In this document: piece after piece, positions 36,725-44,347 of the stretch
Layout of the letters: the number at the start of each line of letters is the position of its first letter
Position numbering within the stretch: the first letter of the stretch is position 1
Source: Pararhizobium qamdonense
GTDB lineage: Bacteria; Pseudomonadota; Alphaproteobacteria; Rhizobiales; Rhizobiaceae
Assembly: GCF_029277445.1 (NCBI RefSeq)
Contig: NZ_CP119569.1
Location: forward strand, 1-64,000
Reading direction: 5' to 3'
DNA length: 64,000 nucleotides
Translations under genes and position numbers: made by a program
The notes under the pieces: generated by a model
Told to the model about the DNA's origin: nothing
Seen by the model: only the letters and a program-made list of their open reading frames with translations
The model's database searches: none

Positions 36725-36738
36725 TGGACTTAAGTCTC
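36725..36738. repeat. GGAC/GTCC palindrome, copy 3 (variant)
   Basis: TGGACTTAAGTCTC contains the perfect palindrome GACTTAAGTC and lies 26 bases before the EcfG-type promoter of the DUF1236 gene in copy A. Confidence 0.45.
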
Positions 36739-36764
36739 ACGTGATTGGGGCATTGGTCTTAGTC

Positions 36765-36790
36765 GGGAACAGGTTTGATTTTATAACGTT
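36765..36790 (+). promoter_or_regulatory. EcfG-type promoter for DUF1236 copy A
   Basis: GGGAAC (36765-36770), 16 bases, CGTT (36787-36790), 32 bases before the start at 36823. Same layout as in copy B. Confidence 0.72.
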
Positions 36791-36822
36791 TTGCTGGTGT
36801 CAAACAACTATTGGAGACTGCC

Positions 36823-37224
36823 ATGAACACGAAACTCATTCTCGCATCGGCCTTTGTCACGTTCGCTTTAAGCGGTTCTGCCTATGCCGATGACGCGAAC
36901 AGCGCGGTCACGGGTGCCGCAGGCGGTGCGGTCACGGGTGCGATCGTCGGCGGCCCGGTCGGCGCTGCTATTGGTGGTGCCGTCGGCCTCGTCGCAGGTG
37001 CTGCCATCGACCCGCCGCCGGAACGCGTCGTCACCTATGTTCAGCAGCAGCCTGTCCAGAATTCGGTTGTCGTCAAGCAGCCGATCGTTATCGGCAAGCC
37101 TGTCCCGCAGGAAGTCGTCCTGATGCCGATCGCAGAAGATCCACGCTATTCGTATACCGTCGTCAACGAGCAGCGCGTCATCGTCGACCCGCAAACCCGC
37201 ACCGTCGTGCAGGTCATCCAGTAA
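36823..37224 (+). CDS. Exported glycine-zipper DUF1236 protein (copy A)
   Basis: 133 residues from the ATG at 36823 (GGAGA upstream); ATG at 36811 is also in frame. Signal peptide LILASAFVTFALSGSAYA, then a glycine zipper VTGAAGGAVTGAIVGGPVG, a Gln/Val-rich linker, and a DUF1236 unit YSYTVVNEQRVIVDPQTRTV. DUF1236 proteins are periplasmic or outer-envelope proteins of unknown role. EcfG-type control is suggested by the promoter at 36765. Copy B at 43248-43643 is closely similar. Confidence 0.82.
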   Translation: MNTKLILASAFVTFALSGSAYADDANSAVTGAAGGAVTGAIVGGPVGAAIGGAVGLVAGAAIDPPPERVVTYVQQQPVQNSVVVKQPIVIGKPVPQEVVLMPIAEDPRYSYTVVNEQRVIVDPQTRTVVQVIQ

Positions 37225-37269
37225 CGCCAGCCAACGCCGGGTCACCCAACCACGCGCAGGAGACTGATA

Positions 37270-37344
37270 ATGAACAGCTTGATTTGGCTTGTCGGAGCTG
37301 TCGTCGTCATCGGCGCAATCCTGTCCTTCATTGGATTGGGCTGA
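37270..37344 (+). CDS. 24-residue membrane peptide (copy A)
   Basis: ATG at 37270 preceded by AGGAG at a 7-base spacing, stop at 37344. The peptide is MNSLIWLVGAV... followed by a hydrophobic run ending SFIGLG. It is one membrane helix with almost no soluble part. Copy B at 43688 encodes the same peptide with four conservative changes, which supports real translation. Position directly after DUF1236 and before a hairpin is conserved in both copies. Function unknown. Confidence 0.65.
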   Translation: MNSLIWLVGAVVVIGAILSFIGLG

Positions 37345-37350
37345 CCCATT

Positions 37351-37378
37351 ACCCGAGGCAGCCAACGCTGCCTCGGGT
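37351..37378 (+). terminator. Intercistronic hairpin after the 24-residue peptide (copy A)
   Basis: A perfect 12-bp stem ACCCGAGGCAGC / GCTGCCTCGGGT with CAAC loop, 6 bases after the stop. No T-run follows. Copy B has a hairpin in the same place with different bases. Confidence 0.6.
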
Positions 37379-37403
37379 GAACTCTCAATGTCCCGAGATC
37401 CCC

Positions 37404-37568
37404 ATGTCCTACAATAATTCTCCAGAACCATCCGCCTCGATTGGTGGTTCAATCATCATGTTATTTCTTATCGTGGCAGTCGTTACAGCTGCGATGTCTA
37501 CAGGCCTTGCTGGCCCAACGGATCGACGTATTGCTGTGGTTTTGCCTACTGTCGATCATGAACGCTGA
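37404..37568 (+). CDS. Small single-helix membrane protein (copy A)
   Basis: 54 residues: MSYNNSPEPSASIGG, a helix of about 20 hydrophobic residues, then LAGPTDRRIAVVLPTVDHER. Copy B (43837-44016) shares MSY, the helix and the tail pattern GP..R...VLP, with an intact frame. No strong ribosome site is seen. Function unknown. Confidence 0.6.
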   Translation: MSYNNSPEPSASIGGSIIMLFLIVAVVTAAMSTGLAGPTDRRIAVVLPTVDHER

Positions 37569-37622
37569 CAACACCTGTCCTTGTTGGCGCACTCATGATG
37601 AACCTGCCAAAGGAGAGCAACT

Positions 37623-37814
37623 ATGTGGCTCGAACTTACATCCGAAAACGATGAGAAAATATTTGCCAACGTCGATCAGTTCGTCGTTATCTACCCTGCC
37701 AACGAGGACAAGCTCACGAAAGTCCTGACACCCGGCGGTCCGATCATGGTCAAGGAGCCAATGGCGTTCATCCAATCGAAATTGGAGGCTGCGGTCGCTC
37801 GATCTACCCACTAA
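37623..37814 (+). CDS. 63-residue conserved hypothetical protein (copy A)
   Basis: 63 residues, soluble: MWLELTSENDEKIFANVDQF, then TPGGPIMVKEPMAFIQSKLE. GGAGAG upstream is a good ribosome site. The homologue in copy B is frameshifted, so this is the only intact copy. The VKEPMAFIQSKL ending is nearly the same in both, suggesting constraint until recently. Family not recognised. Confidence 0.65.
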   Translation: MWLELTSENDEKIFANVDQFVVIYPANEDKLTKVLTPGGPIMVKEPMAFIQSKLEAAVARSTH

Positions 37815-37849
37815 CCAGTCGCGCCGTCTGTGCTCATAATGCCGCTTCG

Positions 37850-38097
37850 TCAGCGACTGAAAAATTTAAGTCGGATTTCATCTCCTAACGTCGCCTTGCG
37901 GTTAACGATCGTCCGTCCTTTAGAATCCTTCATGATGAATCGGCCGTTGCGAACAACTTCGCTCAACCCGTCATCGTGACGAAAAGACAGTGCTGCTGCA
38001 CCGCGATTGGCGGTCGCGCCTTTGTCCTTTGACCCCGGCGAGTTTCCGTTCCCGCGCGCCTCGCTCTTTCCTCCGCGATTGCCATTCCCACCCCCGT
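37850..38097 (-). pseudogene. Gly/Asn-rich secreted protein gene truncated by an IS (copy A)
   Basis: The C-terminal portion matches the intact gene 44348-44779: EVVRNGRFIMKDSKGRTIV against EVVRNGRYIMKDSKGRTIV, and a NGGGNGN repeat. The 5' part, with signal peptide and most repeats, is missing because the IS begins near 38098. No start codon remains. Confidence 0.75.
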
Positions 38098-39776
38098 TTG
38101 TTGGTTTCCACGCAGAACTGAGCCGGTTACGCGCATAAGGGGGTGCGGACGAAAACTTGGACCACCAAGGAGGTAGTTCATGTATTCCTACGCAGACAGA
38201 CTTCGAGCGGTTGAGCTCTATATCCGGCTGGGCAAGCGACTTAATGCGACTATTCGTCAGCTGGGGTATCCCACCAAGAATGCGTTGAAGGGCTGGCATC
38301 GCGAGTACGTACAGCATCTCGACCTGCGTACTCAGCCGGTAGCGCGAGCGCCAAAATACTCAGAGGCTTAGAGGCAGGCGGCACTTGAGTACTTTCGCAC
38401 CCATGATCGTTGCATCTCTGCGACGATGAGGGAGCTCGGCTATCCCGGTCGAGGAACTCTAACCGCATGGGTTCGTGAGGCGTTTCCGGAGGCGCGGACA
38501 TCGATTGTCGGTCGATCGTGGCACCCTGGCTATTCCGAGGAGGTCCGGCAAGCCGGGGTCATTGGATTATGCAGTGGAGATGAAAGCGCTCAACAGGTAG
38601 CTGTCCGACTGGGCGTCTCAAGGCCGACATTGTACACCTGGAAAGATCAGCTACTTGGTCACGAGGCTCCCTCATCCATGAAACGCCGCAAATCCAACCC
38701 CAAGGTGCCTGAACGTGAAGAGCTCGAGCGACAGCTTGAAGCCCTCCAGCGTGATGTCCGCCAGTTACAACTCGAACATGATCTCCTGAAGAAGGCCAAC
38801 GAACTCTTAAAAAAAGACCTGGGCGTCGATCTGCAGATCCTGAGTAATCGGGAGAAAACCCAGCTAATTGACGCCCTTAAAGAAGTTTACCGCTTGCCAG
38901 AGTTGCTTGCCCAGCTTCGGATTGCCCGTAGCTCCTACTTCTACCATCGCGCCCGCATGTGCCTGGCAGACAAGTATGCTGCTGTCCGCTACAGCCTAGC
39001 GGAGATCTTTGAAGCGAACCGTCGTTGCTACGGTTATCGACGACTGCAGGCGTCGCTGGCCAGACAAAGCGTGATAATCTCGGAAAAGGTTGTCCAGCGA
39101 TTGATGAAGCAGGAGCAGTTGGTCGTTGCCAGGCCGCGTCGACGGCGGTTCGGATCCTATCTGGGAGAGATCAGTCCAGCGCCCGAGAACCTGATCAATC
39201 GCGACTTCCATGCAAAAGCGCCAAACGTGAAATGGCTGACAGACATCACCGAGTTCCAGATCCCAGCTGGCAAGGTGTACCTTTCGCCCATCATCGACTG
39301 CTTTGACGGCATGGTCATCAGCTGGTCCATCGGAACCCAACCAGATGCGGGTCTCGTCAACACCATGCTGGATGCAGCCATCGGAACCGTCGCCAACGGC
39401 GAGGAACGGCCAATCATCCATTCTGATCGCGGAGCCCATTATCGCTGGCCAGGCTGGTTAACCCGTATCAGCGAAGCAAGACTGGTTCGCTCGATGTCCC
39501 GAAAGGGTTGCTCGCAAGACAACGCCGCGTGCGAAGGGTTCTTCGGTCGGTTGAAGACCGAGCTCTTCTATCCACGAGACTGGAAGGTCATCACGATAGA
39601 GCAGTTCGTGGCAGAGGTGGACGCTTACATCCGATGGTACAATGAAACGCGCATCAAAATATCACTGGGATCACTCAGCCCGGTCGAATATCGTAAGAGC
39701 CTCGGCCTGAGCATTTAAAACAGTCCAAGTTTTTATCCGCACCCCCACCGGTTCAGTTCCGCGTGAAAACCAACAA
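38098..39776 (+). mobile_element. IS3-family insertion element with long, partly asymmetric inverted ends
   Basis: Left end: TTGTTGGTTTCCACGC at 38098, then GAACTGAGCCGG, an 11-base stretch without a partner, and GGGGGTGCGGAC...AACTTGGAC up to 38163. Right end, as reverse complement from 39776: TTGTTGGTTTTCACGC, GAACTGAACCGG, then GGGGGTGCGGAT...AACTTGGAC. So the arms agree in two blocks, and only the left has the 11-base insert. The inner ends TGCGGA...AACTTGGAC resemble the IS proper (38144-39741, TG...CA); the outer block may be older flanking DNA or another element into whose hairpin it jumped. Total about 1.68 kb. It truncates the Gly/Asn-rich gene. Confidence 0.75.
38180..39718 (+). pseudogene. 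IS3-family transposase with in-frame amber
   Basis: One frame from the ATG at 38180 to 39718 is open except for a TAG at 38369-38371. The text before it is KYSEA and after it RQAALEYF; CAG to TAG would explain it. The second part (ATG at 38426) encodes 430 residues with two HTH segments, a coiled coil (LERQLEALQRDVRQLQLEHD) and the DDE core: TDITEF, DRGAHY and a Glu in CEGFFGRLK. Sharing a frame without a -1 slip site departs from the usual two-frame IS3 layout. Internal initiation might still give a partial protein. Confidence 0.8.
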
Positions 39777-39959
39777 TAGCGTGTTCACAAGCGATGACCT
39801 TTCAGCTATGCAAACCGTCTTTGACACGCTGAAAGTCCAGGAGGCCTATCGGGAACACCCAGAAACGTTACCTACTCTGGCGCGCTCAATTTTCCGCTGT
39901 ACAAGACGACGTCGCAAGAACCCGATTGGCTTATCGAGATCCTGCGATGTCCTTCTTGA
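39763..39959 (+). pseudogene. Frameshifted small protein next to the IS
   Basis: It begins at a GTG within the right IS arm: NNSVFTSDDLSAMQTVFDTL, then LPTLARSIFR; the expected continuation YKTTSQEPDWLIEILRCPS is in another frame. The pattern resembles a small rhizobial protein family of about 60-70 residues (DLSAI.TVFD). The 5' end may be lost to the IS. Confidence 0.45.
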
Positions 39960-40342
39960 GCCAAAGTCCGTGGGGAGCTGGTAGAGCGACCAGTGGTCGT
40001 CCGTATGCCAGCGCGCCCCTTAGCAGCTCCCCCCACATCATTGAGGATCCCACGACCGTCGAAGATCGCCGCGCACTCATAGATCGTCTGATCGGTAGAG
40101 AAGCGGCCGAAGGCCGCGTGATCGACTGTGATGTAGACTTCATGGCCCTGGTCGAACTTTGGGTCGAAGGAGCCGTCGATATGCCCGAATTTCGTCGCCG
40201 CTACCAACTTGTTCGTGGGGAGCGCCTCGAAAACCGAAAATCGGCTCTAATACAAACGCCACCATCCCTTGAGACACTTTGCGAGGAGACGGATCTTATG
40301 ACCGAGATCGGACGTGTGGCAGGGCCTGAAGGCACGTCTTGA
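39947..40342 (+). CDS. Hypothetical protein
   Basis: 131 residues from the ATG at 39947. The N-terminus is Ser/Pro-rich and probably disordered; the rest is helical and charged: VEDRRALIDRLIGREAAEG, then DVDFMALVELWVEGAVDM and FRRRYQLVRGERL. The pattern looks like an antitoxin or small regulatory protein, but I cannot assign it. Overlaps the end of the frameshifted gene by 13 bases. No clear ribosome site. Confidence 0.45.
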   Translation: MSFLSQSPWGAGRATSGRPYASAPLSSSPHIIEDPTTVEDRRALIDRLIGREAAEGRVIDCDVDFMALVELWVEGAVDMPEFRRRYQLVRGERLENRKSALIQTPPSLETLCEETDLMTEIGRVAGPEGTS

Positions 40343-40565
40343 ACTGTAGCCTTGGCTGATAACCAACGGCGCGTCCTTGTTGTATCCCACGCCCCGGCCA
40401 CCATAGTGGGGGAAACGTCGTGCATATCGGTTCAGCCGAATGTAACGACGAATACCGACTTGGCGACGGCGCCGCAAGAGAAGTCAGTCAGGCCGGTTGG
40501 GGAGTTGCTGTGTGGTGTAGTGAGAACTAGAGGTCGTACCGCGCATGGGGTAATACATACTAGCC

Positions 40566-40740
40566 GTACGGCGAGGCTAGCAACCGAACGCAGCATTTCT
40601 CGAGCGTGGCGGGAACTGTTTATAGCAGCGACGAGCACGCCCAATGGTGCTTCGCCCGATATCGGTCCTATAACCCTGACGACAACACCTATCGCGCGCT
40701 CAGCGGCGAAATTCGTGCCTCCGCCTCTTCGCATATTTAA
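40566..40740 (+). pseudogene. BA14K remnant (copy B)
   Basis: The frame ends [20 protein letters not shown]...IRASASSHI, matching the second BA14K unit of the copy-A protein, but the final Cys is replaced and the first unit and signal peptide are absent. It sits where copy A has its intact BA14K gene, directly before the kinase. The 40343-40565 stretch holds no gene; on the minus strand there is a faint BA14K-like RRY/GYN pattern. Confidence 0.65.
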
Positions 40741-40889
40741 GACGGCAGCCACGGCTTAGCAATTCCCCTCGACGTTAAGACCGTTCCTTTTTCCGTCGGG
40801 CCTGCGTTATTGACGAACTGCCTCCGCGCCTTACTTTGTGACCATAGAGCCGCCGGAATAAGAGCGGGCGTTTGGGAGCTGAATCGATC

Positions 40890-42290
40890 ATGCGGTTGTT
40901 CGGGGAGCGTTACCGCTGGAATACCGCCAGTTTGGCCCAACAGTTCCTCCTCATCGGAGGTTTAGTGTCTCTCGGAGCGACGATCTTAGTCGGAGCGTTT
41001 GTCACCAATCTAATTGAAGCGGCAGTCACAAGGAATACCGGGGCTGCGACCGCTCTCTATGTTGACAGTGTCATTGCGCCCCTCCTACCGGACATGCAAA
41101 CCAACAACGATCTCAGCGAATCTGTCCAACGAGCACTCGACGAGACTTTGGGCCAGGGCACACTGGGGAAACGGCTTTTGTCGTTTCGTCTGTGGCGTCC
41201 CGATGGCACTATTCTCTATTCAAACGAAAAACCTCTGATTGGACGAAAATTACCGATTAGCGACGGGCTGCAAACGGCACTAACTGGGACGATGGTTGCT
41301 GAGTACGACCATGCCGACGATGTCGGCAGTGAAACTGTGCGTGATAGCGGCTTGCCAGTGCTCGAAATTTACAATCCCGTCCTACAGCCTTGGTCCGGTG
41401 AAGTCGTCGGCGTCCTCGAGTTTTATGAAATCGCCACCGACTTTCAGCACAGTCTGAACCACGCCCGCCTGCAGAGCTGGTTCGCTGTTGTGGCATTCAC
41501 GATGTCTTTTTTCGCAATTCTGTCGGTCCTCGTCTTTAAAGGCAGTAGGACGATTGACAGTCAAGACAAAGCGTTAAAGCAGCGGATTCGAGAACTGTCT
41601 GAACTTCTTTTGCAGAACGGCGAGCTTAGCGTGAAGCTCCAGCGAGCCAGCCAGCGCACAACAGCGCTCAATGAACGGTACCTCAGACGCCTTGGAGCCG
41701 AACTCCACGATGGCCCGGCGCAGCTAGTCGCCTTGGCCGCACTGAAGGTCGATAGCGAGGCTATCAGCAATCCTCGAACTTCGCGTAAGGTACGAGATGG
41801 CGAGATCGCGTCAATTAAATCCAGTCTGGATGACGCGATGCAGGAGATCCGCACAATCTGCAGCGGTCTCGTCCTGCCGCAGATCGAAGGCGCCGATTTG
41901 CGGGAAGTAGTTGAACGCGCCCTCAAAGCCCATGCTGAGCGAACAGGCGCACTGGTCGAGCTTTCCCTATCACCCGCTTCTCCTCAGCTCTCGATCTCAG
42001 CGAAAATCTGCGTGTTTCGGTTTTTGCAGGAGGCGCTCAACAATGGGTATCGTCACGGCGGTGGCGCTGAGCAATATGTCATCCAGACCTATGAGGGACA
42101 AACTGTCTCTGTTAAAGCCGGCGATCGCGGTCCAGGTTTTGACCCAACCAAAACGAAACCGTCCAGCCTTGGCTTGTCGGGTCTGCGAGAACGGGTTGAA
42201 AGCCTTGGGGGAATATTTGAATTGAAGACATCTGACTTGGGAACCGAGCTGTGCATGTCCTTAAACCTAGATGAAATGGAGCCCTCGTGA
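40890..42290 (+). CDS. NarL-type sensor histidine kinase (copy B, intact)
   Basis: 466 residues from the ATG at 40890. Helix 1 spans about residues 17-40 and helix 2 about 197-216, bounding a periplasmic sensor of about 150 residues (LPISDGLQTALTG, VLEIYNPVLQPWSG). HisKA_3: LRRLGAELHDGPAQL with His near residue 273. HATPase: FLQEALNNGYRHGGG, GDRGPGFDP and SLGLSGLRERVESLGG. It ends TGATG into the response regulator. Copy A is a pseudogene, so this is the only working kinase of the pair and may serve both regulators. Signal unknown. Confidence 0.9.
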   Translation: MRLFGERYRWNTASLAQQFLLIGGLVSLGATILVGAFVTNLIEAAVTRNTGAATALYVDSVIAPLLPDMQTNNDLSESVQRALDETLGQGTLGKRLLSFRLWRPDGTILYSNEKPLIGRKLPISDGLQTALTGTMVAEYDHADDVGSETVRDSGLPVLEIYNPVLQPWSGEVVGVLEFYEIATDFQHSLNHARLQSWFAVVAFTMSFFAILSVLVFKGSRTIDSQDKALKQRIRELSELLLQNGELSVKLQRASQRTTALNERYLRRLGAELHDGPAQLVALAALKVDSEAISNPRTSRKVRDGEIASIKSSLDDAMQEIRTICSGLVLPQIEGADLREVVERALKAHAERTGALVELSLSPASPQLSISAKICVFRFLQEALNNGYRHGGGAEQYVIQTYEGQTVSVKAGDRGPGFDPTKTKPSSLGLSGLRERVESLGGIFELKTSDLGTELCMSLNLDEMEPS

Positions 42291-42934
42291 TGGGAGAGAT
42301 TACAATCGCGGTCATCGACGATCACCCGCTTTTCCGTGAAGGCGTCATGCGAATTCTTTCGGAAGTCCAAGGTTTCAAAATAGTGGGTGAAGGCTCAACA
42401 AGGGAGGACGCGCTTGAGATCTGCGCCACCCTGAAGCCCGATATCCTGCTCATGGATATCTCGATGCCAGGCGGTGGGCTGAATGCGATCCTGCCTATCC
42501 TGGAAATCAACTCCGATCAAAAGATAATGATGCTGACAGTCTCGGAAACAAGCGACGACGTCATGAGCGCCCTAGACAAGGGGGCGAAGGCCTATGTTTT
42601 GAAGGGCGTCGGATCTCGGGTGCTGGCGGACATAATTAAATCGGTCGCCGCAGGAGAGACATATGTGTCCCCGACCCTGTCAGCGCGGCTGCTCTCCGAC
42701 ATGGCATCGGCCGCCGCCTTGGCAAAGCAGCCCAATCCGATCAACGAATTGACGAGCCGCGAGCACGAGGTCCTGGACCTGGTTGCGGAAGGGCTCAGCA
42801 ACAAGCGGATAGCGCTCCGGCTCGGCGTCCACGAGAAGACAATCAAACAGCATATGACCCATATTTTTGCAAAACTCGGCACCAGCAACAGAACGGAAGC
42901 TGCGATGGTCCTCCGCAATCGCACTCCCGTCTAG
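42290..42934 (+). CDS. LuxR/NarL-type response regulator (copy B)
   Basis: 214 residues from the ATG at 42290, sharing its A with the kinase stop (TGATG). Receiver: DDHPLF, phospho-Asp near residue 56 in LLMDISMPGG, Lys near 105 in AYVLKG. The GerE HTH covers LTSREHEVLDLVAEGLSNKR and IKQHMTHIFAKLGTSN. Copy A has near-identical recognition helices, so both proteins probably bind the same DNA sites. The 43129 and 43173 palindromes downstream are candidates. Confidence 0.9.
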   Translation: MGEITIAVIDDHPLFREGVMRILSEVQGFKIVGEGSTREDALEICATLKPDILLMDISMPGGGLNAILPILEINSDQKIMMLTVSETSDDVMSALDKGAKAYVLKGVGSRVLADIIKSVAAGETYVSPTLSARLLSDMASAAALAKQPNPINELTSREHEVLDLVAEGLSNKRIALRLGVHEKTIKQHMTHIFAKLGTSNRTEAAMVLRNRTPV

Positions 42935-43128
42935 GAAGCTGCGGTTCAACCTGCCAGCAGCCCAGTTGCTAGCATTGCAAAGATCAGTCCCACGATCGGT
43001 ATCAAAAGCCAGCGGGCTTCATGCAAACTTGTGTCCATCGTCGGCTTCTCTGTTCAATCCACCGTGATAGAACGCACCGAAATTTGTTCCCCAGGTTGAT
43101 TTGGGACGGACGTTTACTGTGTCGATAC

Positions 43129-43142
43129 AGGACTTTAGCCCT
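43129..43142. repeat. GGAC/GTCC palindrome, copy 4
   Basis: AGGACTTTAGCCCT, one mismatch from the best copy, 49 bases before the EcfG-type promoter of DUF1236 copy B. Confidence 0.5.
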
Positions 43143-43172
43143 ACCATTTTCTGGCGTTCGTCTGATAGAAGC

Positions 43173-43186
43173 CGGACTGTAGCCCT
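43173..43186. repeat. GGAC/GTCC palindrome, copy 5
   Basis: CGGACTGTAGCCCT, a weaker relative, 5 bases before the same EcfG-type promoter. Confidence 0.4.
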
Positions 43187-43190
43187 AGGC

Positions 43191-43216
43191 GGGAACAGCT
43201 TTCCAAGGATGACGTT
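43191..43216 (+). promoter_or_regulatory. EcfG-type promoter for DUF1236 copy B
   Basis: GGGAAC (43191-43196), 16 bases, CGTT (43213-43216), 31 bases before the start at 43248. Same spacing as in copy A although the spacer has diverged. Confidence 0.72.
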
Positions 43217-43247
43217 GTGCTGCTGTAAACGGAAAAAGGAGCCTGTC

Positions 43248-43643
43248 ATGAAAACGAAACTCATTCTCGCATCAGCCCTCGCCACAATGCTGCTCGGCGG
43301 CGCCGCTGTTGCAGAAGACGGCGCAGTTACCGGGGCGGCTGGTGGTGCCATCACCGGCGCAATCGTCGGCGGTCCCGTGGGCGCTGCAGTTGGTGGCGTC
43401 GCCGGCGCGATCGCAGGTGCTGTCATTGATCCCCCGCCGGAACGTGTTGTCGCCTACGTTCGACAGCAGCCTGTACAGCGTTCAGTTGTCCTCGAACAGC
43501 CTATCGTCGTCGGGAAGCCTTTACCGCAAGAGGTGGTTCTGATGCCGGTCGCGGAGGATCCCCGTTATTCCTACACCATCGTCAATGAGGAGCGTGTCAT
43601 CGTCGATCCACAGACACGGACTGTCGTCCAGGTGATCCAGTAA
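43248..43643 (+). CDS. Exported glycine-zipper DUF1236 protein (copy B)
   Basis: 131 residues from the ATG at 43248 (AAAGGAG upstream). Signal peptide LILASALATMLLGGAAVA, glycine zipper VTGAAGGAITGAIVGGPVG, then DUF1236 text YSYTIVNEERVIVDPQTRTV. It differs from copy A by scattered, mostly conservative changes and a two-residue gap. Both genes look intact and share promoter layout. Confidence 0.83.
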   Translation: MKTKLILASALATMLLGGAAVAEDGAVTGAAGGAITGAIVGGPVGAAVGGVAGAIAGAVIDPPPERVVAYVRQQPVQRSVVLEQPIVVGKPLPQEVVLMPVAEDPRYSYTIVNEERVIVDPQTRTVVQVIQ

Positions 43644-43687
43644 CGGTAACCTGTCCGGTGACATCATCGCCGTGAAGGAGATAAGCA

Positions 43688-43762
43688 ATGAACAGTTTGA
43701 TCTGGCTCGTTGGAGCAATTGTAATCATCGGCGCGATCCTGTCGTTTATTGGGTTCGCCTAA
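43688..43762 (+). CDS. 24-residue membrane peptide (copy B)
   Basis: ATG at 43688 after AAGGAG (ataagc spacing), stop at 43762. The peptide starts MNSLIWLVGAI and ends SFIGFA. Differences from copy A are Val/Ile, Val/Ile, Leu/Phe and Gly/Ala, so hydrophobicity is preserved. One membrane helix; function unknown. Confidence 0.65.
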   Translation: MNSLIWLVGAIVIIGAILSFIGFA

Positions 43763-43770
43763 ATTTTGGA

Positions 43771-43795
43771 AGGGCGGTACGCGACGTGCCGCCCT
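43771..43795 (+). terminator. Intercistronic hairpin after the 24-residue peptide (copy B)
   Basis: An 11-bp stem AGGGCGGTACG / CGTGCCGCCCT (one G-T pair) with a CGA loop, 8 bases after the stop. It has the position of the copy-A hairpin but a different sequence. Confidence 0.6.
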
Positions 43796-43836
43796 GCTTC
43801 GTTACGCCTGCCCCCGCCCCTCACTGAGATCAACAA

Positions 43837-44016
43837 ATGTCATATCAACACACGCCCAAGTCCAGTTTCCCACTAGGCGGGGTTTTCTTCTTTATTTATC
43901 TTGCGATGGCTGGACTGACCCTGGCAGTGTTCTCCACGAGCATGGCCGGACCGCCTAAACGACAGGTAACGGTGGTCTTGCCGGTTGGCAGCCCTTACTT
44001 CGAGCAGAACAAATAG
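43837..44016 (+). CDS. Small single-helix membrane protein (copy B)
   Basis: 59 residues: MSYQHTPKSSFPLGG, a helix of about 22 residues (FFFIYLAMAGLTLAVFSTSM), then AGPPKRQVTVVLPVGSPYF. The homologue in copy A is 54 residues; MSY, the helix and GP..R...VVLP are shared. Function unknown. Confidence 0.6.
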   Translation: MSYQHTPKSSFPLGGVFFFIYLAMAGLTLAVFSTSMAGPPKRQVTVVLPVGSPYFEQNK

Positions 44017-44099
44017 CGTGCACCATTCACAGCTCGACCTCGCGTAGTCCAGGGGCCGCGTCGATAGTGGTTTCAACGAGACGAGCGAGGAGCGCTGCC

Positions 44100-44284
44100 A
44101 TGTGGCTTGAGCTGACATCTGAAACCGATGAAAAAAATACGTGAACGTTAATCAGCTGATTGTCATTTATCCGGCTGATGAGCACAAACTCACGCGGATC
44201 CTAACGTTTGGAGGGCCGATCACGATCAAGGAGCCGATGGCATTTCTCCAGTCAAAACTTGAAGGCGCGACAGGCAAACAGTAA
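44100..44284 (+). pseudogene. 63-residue protein gene, frameshifted in a poly-A tract (copy B)
   Basis: ATG at 44100 (GAGGAG upstream) gives MWLELTSETDEKNT and a stop. Shifting one base within the run of seven A at 44131-44137 restores NVNQLIVIYPADEHKLTRIL and the ending KEPMAFLQSKLEG, like copy A. One A more would restore the frame. It could be slippage-dependent expression or simple decay; decay is more likely given its neighbours. Confidence 0.65.
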
Positions 44285-44347
44285 TCCAACTTCCTGCAAT
44301 TCCTGCGTTCGGGGGCCGCCGAATGTCTTCAAGACGAACGCCAGTTT

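Noticed and set aside
44131..44137. Programmed frameshifting signal in the poly-A tract
   Set aside because: No stimulatory structure or upstream ribosome-site element is apparent and copy A has no such tract; kept only as a weak possibility.
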